Shown in pieces: positions 1 to 7,976 of a stretch of DNA of 8,460 bases. A program made the position numbers and the translations under genes. The notes under the pieces were generated by a model. The model was not told where the DNA came from. It worked only from the letters and a program-made list of their open reading frames with translations, and ran no database searches. The stretch covers positions 1 to 8,460 of the forward strand of contig CAMLNK010000131.1 in assembly GCA_946481035.1 (NCBI GenBank). Direction: 5' to 3'. Numbering within the stretch: position 1 is the stretch's first letter; every line of letters begins with the position of its first letter. The stretch is from an uncultured Dyadobacter sp. Its GTDB lineage: Bacteria > Bacteroidota > Bacteroidia > Cytophagales > Spirosomataceae.

Positions 1-838
1 CACCGATTTTGGTAATCTGCGCGTCGCCGCAAATGCCGGTGTTGCGGGTGATCAGCGGCTTCTCACCGAAACGTTTCCAGTGCGACATATCGTTGGAAAC
101 GGCCATAGCGATGCTTTCGAAGCCGCTGCCCTTGTCGTCGCCTTTTTCGCCTTTGGCATTGTAATACATCACAAACCGGTGACCGGTTTTGCGGGCTTTA
201 TCGCGGATGATGAGGCTTTTGTAAATGGTTTTGTCGTCGTACCAGCGGGCATCCTTGTCAATGGCCGAGAGGACGGGCCTTGGCAGGCGGGTTCCCTCGT
301 TTGGTTTGGTCAAATCGGGGGTCGAAGCAATGCCGATGCCCAGCCTGCCGGCTTCGTAACCTTTCTCCGAGCCGCCGAGGTAGGAGAGCCAGTATTTGTT
401 TTCAAACTTTTCGGGTTCATAAGTGCCGCCCCATTCGGTATCAACCAGGGCCACATAGCCTGCCTTCTGCGTAGCGTCCCAGGTGTTGTCGGTGAACGAC
501 ATGATCTTGCCCAAATGCGTCCATTGCAGCAGGTTATCGCTTTTCGAGAGCCAGGTTTCATAACCTTTGCCATCAAAAATAATGTATGTCATGTACCAGA
601 TGCCACCCTTGCGGAACACGGTTGGGCTATCGACCATCCGGCCGCTGTCAGGCTGGGGGATTACGATGCCGTATTTGTATGGGGTTTTTACTTCTTCGAA
701 AATGTTTTGCATTACCTGTTGCGGAACTTTGGCCCCGCCGCCAGACCGCCCACCGCCCGACTGGGCAACCGCTCCGCCGACCAGACCAAAGCCCGCCGTA
801 AAAAACAATACACATCCAGTCAGCACTTGCTTTATCAT
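1..838 (-). CDS. Secreted beta-propeller glycosidase-like protein (GH43/GH130-type), C-terminus cut by window edge
   Basis: The frame is open from an ATG at 838 to the window edge, giving 279 codons without a stop. The N-terminus (MIKQVLTGCVLFF...GGAVAQ) is a type I signal peptide with likely cleavage after Ala25, followed by a Gly-rich linker (28-35), so the product should be periplasmic or exported. The body shows features of five-bladed beta-propeller glycosidases: MVDSP (68-72) followed by GGIWYMTY, a blade-like YEPEKFENKYWLSYLG (140-155), SNDMSHWKRFG (248-258) and GDAQITKIG (271-279). Asp70, Glu141 and Asp272 sit where such folds carry acidic catalytic or binding residues, but their roles are inferred. 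It starts one base after the susD stop (TAG-T-ATG), so it is almost certainly cotranslated with susD and supplies the enzyme of this uptake locus. The exact family (GH43, GH130, GH32-like or an unclassified propeller) and the substrate are not decided by the sequence. Confidence 0.8.
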   Translation of the reverse strand, partial: MIKQVLTGCVLFFTAGFGLVGGAVAQSGGGRSGGGAKVPQQVMQNIFEEVKTPYKYGIVIPQPDSGRMVDSPTVFRKGGIWYMTYIIFDGKGYETWLSKSDNLLQWTHLGKIMSFTDNTWDATQKAGYVALVDTEWGGTYEPEKFENKYWLSYLGGSEKGYEAGRLGIGIASTPDLTKPNEGTRLPRPVLSAIDKDARWYDDKTIYKSLIIRDKARKTGHRFVMYYNAKGEKGDDKGSGFESIAMAVSNDMSHWKRFGEKPLITRNTGICGDAQITKIG

Positions 839-839
839 A

Positions 840-2453
840 CTAGTTGTAATCCGGGTTCTGTTTCAGTTTTGGATTGGAATTAATGGCGATCTGCGGGATC
901 GGGAACACCGCCCTGAATGCGCCATTAGGCTTGTGCGACAGCCAGCTTTTGGTGGTATACACCCCGAAGCGGATCATATCGCGGCGGCGGAAGCCTTCCC
1001 ACGCAAACTCCCAGCCGAGCTCGTCGAGCATCCTGCCGTATTGCACCGTGGCCGCATTGCCGGGGTCCACGACTTTGTAATTTTCGACATAACCATATTG
1101 ATAACTGCTGCCTTTTTGCAGGTCGGCCCCGGTAACGGTCGCTTTGGCGGGTTTGGCGGCGAATGCCCGTGCGCGCACCTGCGATACCACCGCCGCCGCG
1201 TCCGCAGCCTTGCCTGTACGCAGGAGGCATTCGGCTTTCATCATCAATACCTGCGAATAGCGGAACAGGGGAAAATCGTTGCCCAAACTGCCTTGCGCCT
1301 GTGTTTTTACTTCGAATTTATTCATCCGGTAGCCCTCTGCCTCGCCGGTGTAGAGGCCGTCGGGAAGCTCGTTGGTGAGCACCACATTCTTGCCGGCCTG
1401 GTCGTAGGAGCCTTTCAGCGGCGTCACGCCGTCGGCGGCGAACTGCGGGCCGATCATCCAGGTCGCTTTCAGGCGCTGATCGTCCGAGTCGTAGGTATTG
1501 ATAAATTGAGGCACACCCTTTGCCGAACCCGCGCCCCAGGGCGTTGCGAGCATATTGACCTTGTTTTTTAGCGAAGCATGCCACGAAAACATGTGTGCGC
1601 TGAACCCGCCGGCCAGGTTTTCTTCAAAGGGAATTGCAAACACGATCTCGGGTGAATTTTGATTTTCGGTAACAAAAGGCGCGGAGAGGCCGGTTTCTAA
1701 CTGGTATTTGCCCGAAGCGATCACATCGTTGCATTGGGCGAGGCACTCCTCCCACCTGGTGTCTCCGGCATAGATGCCGGCGTTAAGGTAGACGTTCGCG
1801 AGAAGCGTTTTGGCAGCCCATTTGTTGAAACGTGCGTACAGCAGCGTGTTCCGGTCTTCGCTCAGGTTGGGGATCGATTCTGTCAATTCTTTGACAACGA
1901 ATTGATAAAGCTCTTTCCTGCCCGTTTTTTCGAGCAGTTCCTCGGAGCGGTCGGTGATCAGCGGTGCATCGCCGAAATTGTCGCAGATAAGCCAGTAAAA
2001 AAATGCCCGTACCGCCCGCATTTCGGAGATCAGTGACTCTTTGGTAGCACCGGCGGGAATAGTGATTTTATCGTTCGATAACTGATCGATCAGCCGGTTG
2101 GCATTGATCACCCCCGAATAGAAGGTATTCCACATGCTGTTGATCTGCGGGTTTTCGGAATTCCACGTGTGCAGGTGCATGCGCTTATAAATGCCGCCAT
2201 CGTCCCAGCCCGATGCATTGGCGGGCATTACAATGCCGTCGGCGGTGGATTCCTGCGCCATGTACCAGTGCGTATGCGAGATCAGGTTGCGCATATTCGC
2301 GTAGGCGATGCTCATAGCCTGGTAGGCATTGGAATAATTATAAGTGTCCTCGGTTACCTCGGAGTAAATTTTCTCGGTCAGGTCGTTGTTGCAGCCGCTG
2401 GTGGCGGTCATCAGCAAAAGTGCTGTGCCTATATAGGGTTTCAATGGCTTCAT
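840..2453 (-). CDS. susD: SusD/RagB-family outer-membrane glycan-binding lipoprotein
   Basis: The 537-residue product has the normal length for SusD. The N-terminus has a hydrophobic stretch ending in TSGC, making Cys21 the likely lipidated residue. The following NND is compatible with the Bacteroidota surface-export signal, in which acidic residues follow the Cys. SusD-type TPR helices are visible at EMRAVRAFFYWLICDNFGDAPLI-like 144-166, at 207-228 (FNKWAAKTLLANVYLNAG) and at 397-419 (FRYSQVLMMKAECLL). The family's C-terminal signatures follow: WEFAWEGFRRRDMIRFG (481-497) and FPIPQIAINSNPKLKQNPDY (517-536). Members bind oligosaccharides at the cell surface and act as a lid on the SusC barrel. 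The gene lies 32 nt after susC, the invariant order of such pairs, and 1 nt before the glycosidase-like gene. The symbol is a family label; starch specificity is not implied. Confidence 0.95.
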   Translation of the reverse strand: MKPLKPYIGTALLLMTATSGCNNDLTEKIYSEVTEDTYNYSNAYQAMSIAYANMRNLISHTHWYMAQESTADGIVMPANASGWDDGGIYKRMHLHTWNSENPQINSMWNTFYSGVINANRLIDQLSNDKITIPAGATKESLISEMRAVRAFFYWLICDNFGDAPLITDRSEELLEKTGRKELYQFVVKELTESIPNLSEDRNTLLYARFNKWAAKTLLANVYLNAGIYAGDTRWEECLAQCNDVIASGKYQLETGLSAPFVTENQNSPEIVFAIPFEENLAGGFSAHMFSWHASLKNKVNMLATPWGAGSAKGVPQFINTYDSDDQRLKATWMIGPQFAADGVTPLKGSYDQAGKNVVLTNELPDGLYTGEAEGYRMNKFEVKTQAQGSLGNDFPLFRYSQVLMMKAECLLRTGKAADAAAVVSQVRARAFAAKPAKATVTGADLQKGSSYQYGYVENYKVVDPGNAATVQYGRMLDELGWEFAWEGFRRRDMIRFGVYTTKSWLSHKPNGAFRAVFPIPQIAINSNPKLKQNPDYN

Positions 2454-2485
2454 GTCAGATAGTCTTTTTTGAATTTGAATAAGAA

Positions 2486-5400
2486 CTAGAATGTCAGCGA
2501 CGCGCCTGCGGTGAAGCTGGTGGTGGCCGGATAACGGTTTTTGTCGTCGATGCCCGGGAACAGGCCGCTGATACCGACTTCCGGATCGATGCCCTTGTAG
2601 CCTGTGATGGTGTACAGGTTAGCTACCGCCAGGTAAATGCGGGCGTGCCGGAGGTACTTGTTTTTCAACCGGAGATTGTACCCCGCCGTGATGTTGTCGA
2701 TCTTCCAGTAGTTGCCGTTTTCGATGTAGTAGCTCACGTAGTTCAGCGACTGGTCGTCGGCGAGCGGGCGTTTGCCGTAGATCGGGTCGTAGGCATTCGA
2801 GCGCAGGTTGCCGCGGGTGAGCATTACGGGCGCACTCCAGAACATTTCGGTCATATTCAAAATCTGGAAGCCGAATGCGCCGCGCATGGTGATATTCAGG
2901 TCGAAGTTTTTGTAGGTCAATGTGTTATTCCAGTTCAGATAGCGCTTGGGCAAGCCGTTGCCGATGATCTGCTTATCGTCGGCCTGCTGTTGGGCGATGG
3001 GTTTGGGTTCGCCATTTTTGCCTTCGATGATCCAGTGGCCGGTTTCGTCTATATCGATGGTCTTAAATCCCCAGAAATTACCCAGCGGCTGGCCTACTTG
3101 TACACGGTGCGTGGTTTGCTGAATCGGCTCGCCGGTGTTGCCGGTATCAAAATAGCCGCTGGCTAATGCAAACTTGTCGTTCGAAAGGGAAAGGATTTTG
3201 TTCGCATTGGTTGAAAAATTAACGGAGGTAGTCCAGCGGAACGCGGCGGTTTGCAGCGGGATTGCATTCACCTGGATTTCTATCCCCTTGTTTTCCATCG
3301 AAGCCGCGTTGGCGGTGATGGTACTGTACAAATAGGGCGGGGTAGGGACCGGGAAGTTGGCGATCAGGTCGCGGGTGGTGCGGCGGTAGAGGTCAATCGA
3401 ACCGGAAAGCCGCTCGTTCAGGAAGCCGTAATCGATACCCACATTCACTTCTTCCTTACGTTCCCAGCGAAGATCCGGGTTGGCATTGTTCGACGGGTTG
3501 ATCGCCTGCACCCATTGGCCGTTGATCAGCACATTGGTATTGAAATTGATTTTATTCAAAGAAATATACGAACTGCCTGGTTCTGTACCGGTTACGCCAT
3601 ATCCTGCCCGGAGTTTAAGATTAGAAATGGTGTTGGAGTTTTCCAGAAATGCCTCTCTTTTTAAATTCCAGCCCACCGAAAACGCCGGGAAACTGCCCCA
3701 TTTGTGATTGGCCCCGAAGCGCGAGGAGCCTTCATGACGGATACTGGCCGAGAGCAGGTATTTATTCCTAAAACTGTAATTAACCCTGAAAAAATAGCTG
3801 ATCAGCTTGTTTTCCGACTGCTCGGACAACTCCGGGGCTTGTCCGCGGCGTAACGCCAGGCCTGCGTTGATGTTGTTGTAGGAAAAATTGTCGGTCGGGA
3901 AATCCCAGTTCTGCATCCAGTAGTTCTCGATATTGTACCGCCGCCAGGTATGTCCCGCGAGGATTACGAAGTTGTGGTCTTGAATGGATTTGTTGTAGTT
4001 GGCTGTAAATTCAAACAAGTCGTCCTGCGAGCGGGTGGCACCACGTGAGGCGAAGCCATTGCGGCCGTTGCGACTGGTAGAGTAGTGGTTTTTGGTTTCA
4101 TAGTACCCCCGCGTGCTGTTGAACATGTCCCGCGCAAACAATGCCTTGATTTCCAGTCCTTCTATCGGCGCTAGTGAAATCGTGCCGTAGGTTCTGAGGT
4201 TGTTGTTGCGGTTCAGCCCGTTCGATTCCTCGATCAGCGCGACCGGGTTCATGTAATCCGTTTTGTCGGTGCGCTCGGTCCATTTGCCGTTTTGGTCCTT
4301 TAACGGCTCGGTAGGGTTGAATGTAAGCGCATTGCGGTACACCAGGCCGGAGTAGGGACCGCCATCGATCGAAAAGTATTTCTGCTGGTAGCCACTCAGG
4401 TTCGCATTGATTTTCAACAACCCGTTGAACATCGAATGGTTGACCTCGATCCTTGGGAACACGGTGGTATTGTCGGATTTCCTCATGATCCCGTTCAGCT
4501 TGCGGTATTCCATGCTCACGATGTAGTTGGTGGTGCGCGAGCCACCGCGGAGGCTGATATTATGTACCTGGGAAAGGGGTTTTTGGGTTACCTGGCTTAG
4601 CCAATCGGTGCTCTGCCCGTAATCGATGGCGCCGGGCTTGCCCTGTGCCGCCAATGCGCGGTATTGGTTGACATCCATAAAATCGAGCTTGCGGGTGAGT
4701 CTTTGGGTAGTGAAATATGAGTTCACCTCCAATGTTGCAGGTGTTTCGCCTTTGACTTTCCGGGTGGTGATGAGGATAACCCCGTTGGTTCCGCGTGTAC
4801 CGTAAATGGCGGCCGCCGAGCCGTCTTTCAGCACGTCGATCGACTCGATATCCTCCGGCGCGACGGTGTTCAGGCCTCCGGGCACGCCGTCGATGAGCAC
4901 GAGCGGTTCGGAGCTGGCATTGATGGTCGCATTACCTCTCAATGTGATCTGCGCAATGGCCGTCGGGTCGCCGCTGGGCGTGATGACGCTCAGCCCGGCC
5001 ACCTTTCCGCGAATGAGCTGGGCGGCGTCCTGCACCGGGCCTTTTACAAAATCCTCCGACTTTACACTCGCAATGGCGCTGGTGATCTGCTCGCGTTTTT
5101 GCGTTCCATAACCCACTACTACCACTTCTTCGAGACTTTTGAGATCGGGCGCCAGGGTAATGTCGATGGTGGAGCGGTTGCCCACTGCCACTTCCTGGTT
5201 CTGGTAACCGACATAGGAGAATACCAGCGTCACTTCCGCTTTGGGATCGTCACTGATTGCAATGCTGTATTTGCCGTCGACGCCGGTGGTGCTGCCGCGC
5301 GTGGTGCCTTTGATGAGGACGCTTACGCCGGGAAGGAGCTCGCCGCCGTCGCCCTTTACGATTCCGCCTACCGTTCTGTCAGCGGCTTTATTATTCGCCT

Positions 5401-5860
5401 CCATCGCGACGGTATGCTGAGGCCCGGAGAGCGCGAGGTTGATCTGAGTTGCAGGCGCGGTGTCGCCGGTGTTGTTCTGGATTTCGAGCTGCGCGCCAGG
5501 TTTGGTTTCTTCGGTAGTCGTCAGGATCAGGTAGGTCTGTTTGCTGACCTTTTTGTACCGCAGCCCCGAAGGCAGGATATTGCTGAGCTTGGTTTCAATC
5601 GTCTGCCCGGCCTGGACCTGCGCCGGCGCCACGAACAGGCCTTCGAGCAGTTTTTCTTCAAAAAGTATGTCAACCTTATATTGTTTTTTAACCTGCATCA
5701 GCGCATCCCGCAGTGCTATCCGGCTGCCTGGGATTATCGTAGGTACTGTATTGCTTTTGGGGCGGTTCTGGGCCATGAGCTGGGCTTTCAGCGGTGCGCC
5801 ACCCAACAGGCCTCCCACCATTAAGGTTGCAAGAACTTTAACGTGTAATAGTTTCGTCAT
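2486..5860 (-). CDS. susC: SusC/RagA-family TonB-dependent transporter with N-terminal STN signalling domain
   Basis: The 1124-residue outer-membrane transporter imports the ligand captured by SusD, powered by TonB-ExbBD. Domains in order: signal peptide (1 to about 26, ...GGAPLKA); STN (secretin/TonB short N-terminal) domain, about 46-115, with ALRDALMQVKKQYKVDILFE and the TYLIL strand; variable linker, 116-162; carboxypeptidase-regulatory-like beta-sandwich, about 163-238 (GGIVKGDGGELLPGVSVLIKG, FSYVGYQ); TonB-box-like EEVVVVGYG (244-252); plug, about 256-367 (RGKVAGLSV, LVLIDGVPGG, IDVLKDGSAAAIYGTRGTNG); then a long barrel ending in the aromatic C-terminus GASLTF that beta-barrel assembly requires. 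The STN domain marks it as a transducer, able to signal to the FecR encoded just upstream, rather than a simple porter. The ATG at 5860 is chosen because it gives a clean signal peptide. It follows fecR by 20 nt, leaving little room for its own promoter. The ligand is unknown. Confidence 0.96.
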   Translation of the reverse strand: MTKLLHVKVLATLMVGGLLGGAPLKAQLMAQNRPKSNTVPTIIPGSRIALRDALMQVKKQYKVDILFEEKLLEGLFVAPAQVQAGQTIETKLSNILPSGLRYKKVSKQTYLILTTTEETKPGAQLEIQNNTGDTAPATQINLALSGPQHTVAMEANNKAADRTVGGIVKGDGGELLPGVSVLIKGTTRGSTTGVDGKYSIAISDDPKAEVTLVFSYVGYQNQEVAVGNRSTIDITLAPDLKSLEEVVVVGYGTQKREQITSAIASVKSEDFVKGPVQDAAQLIRGKVAGLSVITPSGDPTAIAQITLRGNATINASSEPLVLIDGVPGGLNTVAPEDIESIDVLKDGSAAAIYGTRGTNGVILITTRKVKGETPATLEVNSYFTTQRLTRKLDFMDVNQYRALAAQGKPGAIDYGQSTDWLSQVTQKPLSQVHNISLRGGSRTTNYIVSMEYRKLNGIMRKSDNTTVFPRIEVNHSMFNGLLKINANLSGYQQKYFSIDGGPYSGLVYRNALTFNPTEPLKDQNGKWTERTDKTDYMNPVALIEESNGLNRNNNLRTYGTISLAPIEGLEIKALFARDMFNSTRGYYETKNHYSTSRNGRNGFASRGATRSQDDLFEFTANYNKSIQDHNFVILAGHTWRRYNIENYWMQNWDFPTDNFSYNNINAGLALRRGQAPELSEQSENKLISYFFRVNYSFRNKYLLSASIRHEGSSRFGANHKWGSFPAFSVGWNLKREAFLENSNTISNLKLRAGYGVTGTEPGSSYISLNKINFNTNVLINGQWVQAINPSNNANPDLRWERKEEVNVGIDYGFLNERLSGSIDLYRRTTRDLIANFPVPTPPYLYSTITANAASMENKGIEIQVNAIPLQTAAFRWTTSVNFSTNANKILSLSNDKFALASGYFDTGNTGEPIQQTTHRVQVGQPLGNFWGFKTIDIDETGHWIIEGKNGEPKPIAQQQADDKQIIGNGLPKRYLNWNNTLTYKNFDLNITMRGAFGFQILNMTEMFWSAPVMLTRGNLRSNAYDPIYGKRPLADDQSLNYVSYYIENGNYWKIDNITAGYNLRLKNKYLRHARIYLAVANLYTITGYKGIDPEVGISGLFPGIDDKNRYPATTSFTAGASLTF

Positions 5861-5880
5861 GATTATGGATTGTTAAGGAA

Positions 5881-6900
5881 TTACGGATGATTCGAGTCGA
5901 TCACGAAGGTTTCGGCCCCGTCGTCGCCCGGGGGCGAGTGGGTAACGTGTGCATTCAGGACGTCGGAAAGGACTTTCAGTACATTGGCAGGGTCGCTTGC
6001 ATTGAACGTGCCGCCTATCGTGCGGCGGGCGAGCGTGGAATCCGCCACCACGACATTCACGCCGAAATGCTCGCTGATCTGGTAGGCGATCTCGGAAACC
6101 GGCGTGTTTTCGAACATAAACCGGCGCTGTTTCCACGCCTGGTGCGCCGAAAGGCTCTCGCTGTGTTTCAGGGTGAGCGTTCCGTGCGTCGACATGGTGG
6201 CAATGTCGCCGGGTTTCATCAGCATAGGTTTGGGGTTCTGCTCTTTGAGCGAGCGCAGCTGCACGCTTCCCTGGCTCAGCACCACTTTTGAACCGCGTTC
6301 ACGGCTGTATACGATAAATTCGGTTCCCAACACCTTCACTTCCAGCTTGTCGGGCGTGCGGACGATGAATTTACGATGATCGAGCGTATGCTTTACCGCA
6401 AACTCGGCTTCGCCTTCCAGCTTCACCTCGCGCGTGCCGCCTCCGAAACCGAAACGGGGAATGCTGAGCACCGAATTGGCATTGAGCGTCACCCGGCTGC
6501 TGTCGGGGAGGACCACCGTCCGGATTTCGCCGTATCCGGTTTCATATTGTTTATAAAACCAGAAATCGGATAGCAGATAAGCACCCATGACCAATGCTAC
6601 CGAAGCCGCTGCCGCCCATTTGAATGCGAACAGCCTTCCGCTTAGCGTGCCCGCATTCGTGCGCGCGGGCATCGAAATATCGGGATTCCCCTGAACGGTA
6701 TGTAGTGAACGTTGGTAACCTTCTTCCACGTCCGGTGTGAACTGCGGGTTTTCGGTTTCCCATTCATCCAGCCATTGAAAATACAGTTCGCGGTTGGCGG
6801 GATTTTCCAGCCATTCCTGTATCAGAATGTTCTGCATCCGGGTGGTTTTCCCTTCAAAGAAGTTCTGGATGACCTGTTTGGAAAGAAGTGATTTCTTCAT
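5881..6900 (-). CDS. FecR-family anti-sigma factor (inner membrane, DUF4974-like C-terminus)
   Basis: The 339-residue single-pass membrane protein fits the FecR family in length and order. Residues 1 to about 90 form the cytoplasmic, sigma-binding part (FFEGKTTRMQNILIQEWLENPANRELYFQWLDEW, 14-47). Residues about 92-114 are a hydrophobic transmembrane helix (FKWAAAASVALVMGAYLLSD). The periplasmic FecR domain follows, with VVLPDSSRVTLNANSVLSIP (129-148), REVKLEGEAEFAV (157-169) and FIVRTPDKLEVKVLGTEF (178-195). The C-terminus (about 258-337; FMFENTPVSEIAYQISEHFGVNV, RRTIGGTFNASDPANVLKVLS) matches the DUF4974 region, an STN-like fold. By family knowledge it holds the ECF sigma factor inactive until the STN domain of the partner SusC signals substrate binding. 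It lies 45 nt after the sigma gene and 20 nt before susC, so the partners are clear from context. No start codon further upstream fits better. Confidence 0.95.
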   Translation of the reverse strand: MKKSLLSKQVIQNFFEGKTTRMQNILIQEWLENPANRELYFQWLDEWETENPQFTPDVEEGYQRSLHTVQGNPDISMPARTNAGTLSGRLFAFKWAAAASVALVMGAYLLSDFWFYKQYETGYGEIRTVVLPDSSRVTLNANSVLSIPRFGFGGGTREVKLEGEAEFAVKHTLDHRKFIVRTPDKLEVKVLGTEFIVYSRERGSKVVLSQGSVQLRSLKEQNPKPMLMKPGDIATMSTHGTLTLKHSESLSAHQAWKQRRFMFENTPVSEIAYQISEHFGVNVVVADSTLARRTIGGTFNASDPANVLKVLSDVLNAHVTHSPPGDDGAETFVIDSNHP

Positions 6901-6945
6901 GCTTCGTGGAATTCAGTATGACATATATCCGATAGCGTTATGCTG

Positions 6946-7632
6946 TCAGACGAATAGGAGTAAAATCTGGATCAGTGAGAGCAGCCCGTGGTCCTGCAAT
7001 GCCTTCCGCAGGATCGATAGTCCCTTGGTAATGTGCCCTTCAACGGTTTTGACCGAAATGCCCAGTTCTTCGGCGATCGCACCGTTCCGTTTACCCTCGA
7101 ACCGGCTCATCAGGAACACTTTCTGGTTTTGTGGTGATAGCGACCGGATCACCTGCTCCACTTTCAGTACCAGTTCCTGGAATTGCAGTTCCTGCTGCGG
7201 GGAGTTGGCCGGAGTGGCTAGGGGGAGGTCACCCAGCTCTTCGGTGACCGACTCTTTACCAAAATTTTTGCGCATATGATGAAATGCCGCATGCCGCACG
7301 GTCGTGAACAGGTAGGAACGATAGGAGGTAGTAACCGCCGTATGCAGCTGTTTTGTCCAGAACTGGCTGAATACCTCCACCACAATATCCTCGGCAACAT
7401 CACGGGCATACACAAACCGCACTGCATGGCTGCACAGCTGCTTGTAATAGCGTTTGAAAAGCAATTCGTACCCGCGTGCAGGGTCGGTTGCGAACGCCTG
7501 TTTGATAAACAATTCCGAATCGACAAAGTCTGCCGGCAGCTTTCGGACCTCCGGGAAATCGGATGTCGGCCTTGCCGGTTCGTTCGCACCAGTTTTATTT
7601 TCTACGGAATACTTCTGGTTCATACAATTCAT
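6946..7632 (-). CDS. ECF-type RNA polymerase sigma-70 factor (FecI-like, Bacteroidota type)
   Basis: The 228-residue product has the two-domain ECF layout. Region 2 spans about 55-122: YELLFKRYYKQLCSHAVRFV, then DVAEDIVVEVFSQFW (the core-binding and -10-recognition helices), then YLFTTVRHAAFHHMRK. Region 4 spans about 155-212: SLSPQNQKVFLMSRFEG and the helix-turn-helix GAIAEELGISVKTVEGHITK, which reads the -35 element. The last 12 residues (LLSLIQILLLFV) are strongly hydrophobic, a tail often seen in this lineage's FecI-like factors. Two in-frame ATGs compete, at 7632 and 7623 (MNCM); neither has a clear Shine-Dalgarno, so the upstream one is kept. The factor is expected to drive transcription of this uptake operon, and probably of itself because no separate promoter gap exists before susC. 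No obvious Bacteroidota -7 (TAnnTTTG) box was found upstream. Confidence 0.95.
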   Translation of the reverse strand: MNCMNQKYSVENKTGANEPARPTSDFPEVRKLPADFVDSELFIKQAFATDPARGYELLFKRYYKQLCSHAVRFVYARDVAEDIVVEVFSQFWTKQLHTAVTTSYRSYLFTTVRHAAFHHMRKNFGKESVTEELGDLPLATPANSPQQELQFQELVLKVEQVIRSLSPQNQKVFLMSRFEGKRNGAIAEELGISVKTVEGHITKGLSILRKALQDHGLLSLIQILLLFV

Positions 7633-7692
7633 GTAAGTAGGTTAATCATAAGAGTACTTTGCGCCCGCGCTACCCTCGGTCGTTTTGTGAAA

Positions 7693-7716
7693 TTTTTATT
7701 TTTTTTTGACTTTTTT
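7693..7716. promoter_or_regulatory. Phased A/T tracts upstream of the sigma gene (possible bent DNA or UP-like element)
   Basis: T runs lie at 7693-7697 (5), 7699-7707 (9) and 7711-7716 (6), with centres about 8 and 10 bp apart. On the minus strand these are A-tracts 61-84 nt upstream of the sigma-factor ATG. Tracts spaced near the helical repeat are known to curve DNA and can stimulate RNA polymerase when upstream of a promoter. The A/T content contrasts with the GC-rich surroundings. Function is inferred; no -33/-7 pair could be assigned next to it. Confidence 0.4.
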
Positions 7717-7739
7717 GGACGTGAGGCGTTGTTGGGAAC

Positions 7740-7832
7740 GGTCAGGAGGTTGTCAGGGATAGTCAGGTGTGGTCAGGAAGTTGTCAGGGATAGTCAGGTG
7801 TGGTCAGGAAGTTGTCAAGAATAGTCGGGAAG
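7740..7832 (+). repeat. Higher-order 31-bp tandem repeat (three copies) inside the left array
   Basis: Three consecutive 31-bp blocks, each made of three 10/11-bp units, lie at 7740-7770, 7771-7801 and 7802-7832. The first two differ at a single base (AGGAGGT versus AGGAAGT); the third has diverged in its second half. This shows recent unequal crossing-over or slippage of three units at a time, superimposed on the older 10-bp period. The block is therefore a candidate length-variable locus between strains. Confidence 0.8.
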
Positions 7833-7910
7833 TTGTCAAGAGTAGTCAGGTGTGGTCATGGGTAGTCGTAAATAGTCAGGAATGAACAGGTTTGATCAGG
7901 AATGGTCATT
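7741..7910 (+). repeat. Left array: 17 units of GTCAGG + 4-5 nt, about 10.25-bp period
   Basis: The core GTCAGG or a close variant starts at 7741, 7752, 7762, 7772, 7783, 7793, 7803, 7814, 7824, 7835, 7845, 7855, 7865, 7875, 7885, 7895 and 7905. Steps are 10 or 11 bp (mean 164/16). Nine copies are exact; variants include GTCAAG, GTCGGG, GTCATG, AACAGG and ATCAGG. The 11-bp steps sit at the left end, while the right end (7845-7910) is strictly 10 bp but more degenerate in sequence. Spacers come from a small set (GATA, TGTG, AATA, AATG, AAGTT). Two weaker units, GTGAGG at 7721 and GTTGGG at 7731, extend it leftwards in phase. Read on the minus strand, towards the sigma gene, the unit is CCTGAC. 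Confidence 0.92.
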
Positions 7911-7976
7911 TGCTGTATGAAGCGGGCAATTCATAGTTCAAGGCCGTACGCAGGGCGTCCGAATATGAACACCAAA

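Noticed and set aside
80..1571. Long plus-strand open frames (80-883, 567-1571)
   Set aside because: They are antisense to the glycosidase-like gene and susD, which have clear families. GC-rich codon use opens the opposite strand, and the translations resemble nothing.
7276..7824. 182-codon plus-strand open frame covering the sigma gene and entering the left array
   Set aside because: It is antisense to a clear ECF sigma factor, and its tail lies in the repeats, where stops are rare on this strand.
7909..7941. TTTG (7909-7912) with TAGTTCAA (7934-7941) as a Bacteroidota -33/-7 promoter
   Set aside because: The spacing of 21 nt is long and the -7 match is poor (only TAnnT), so it was not annotated.
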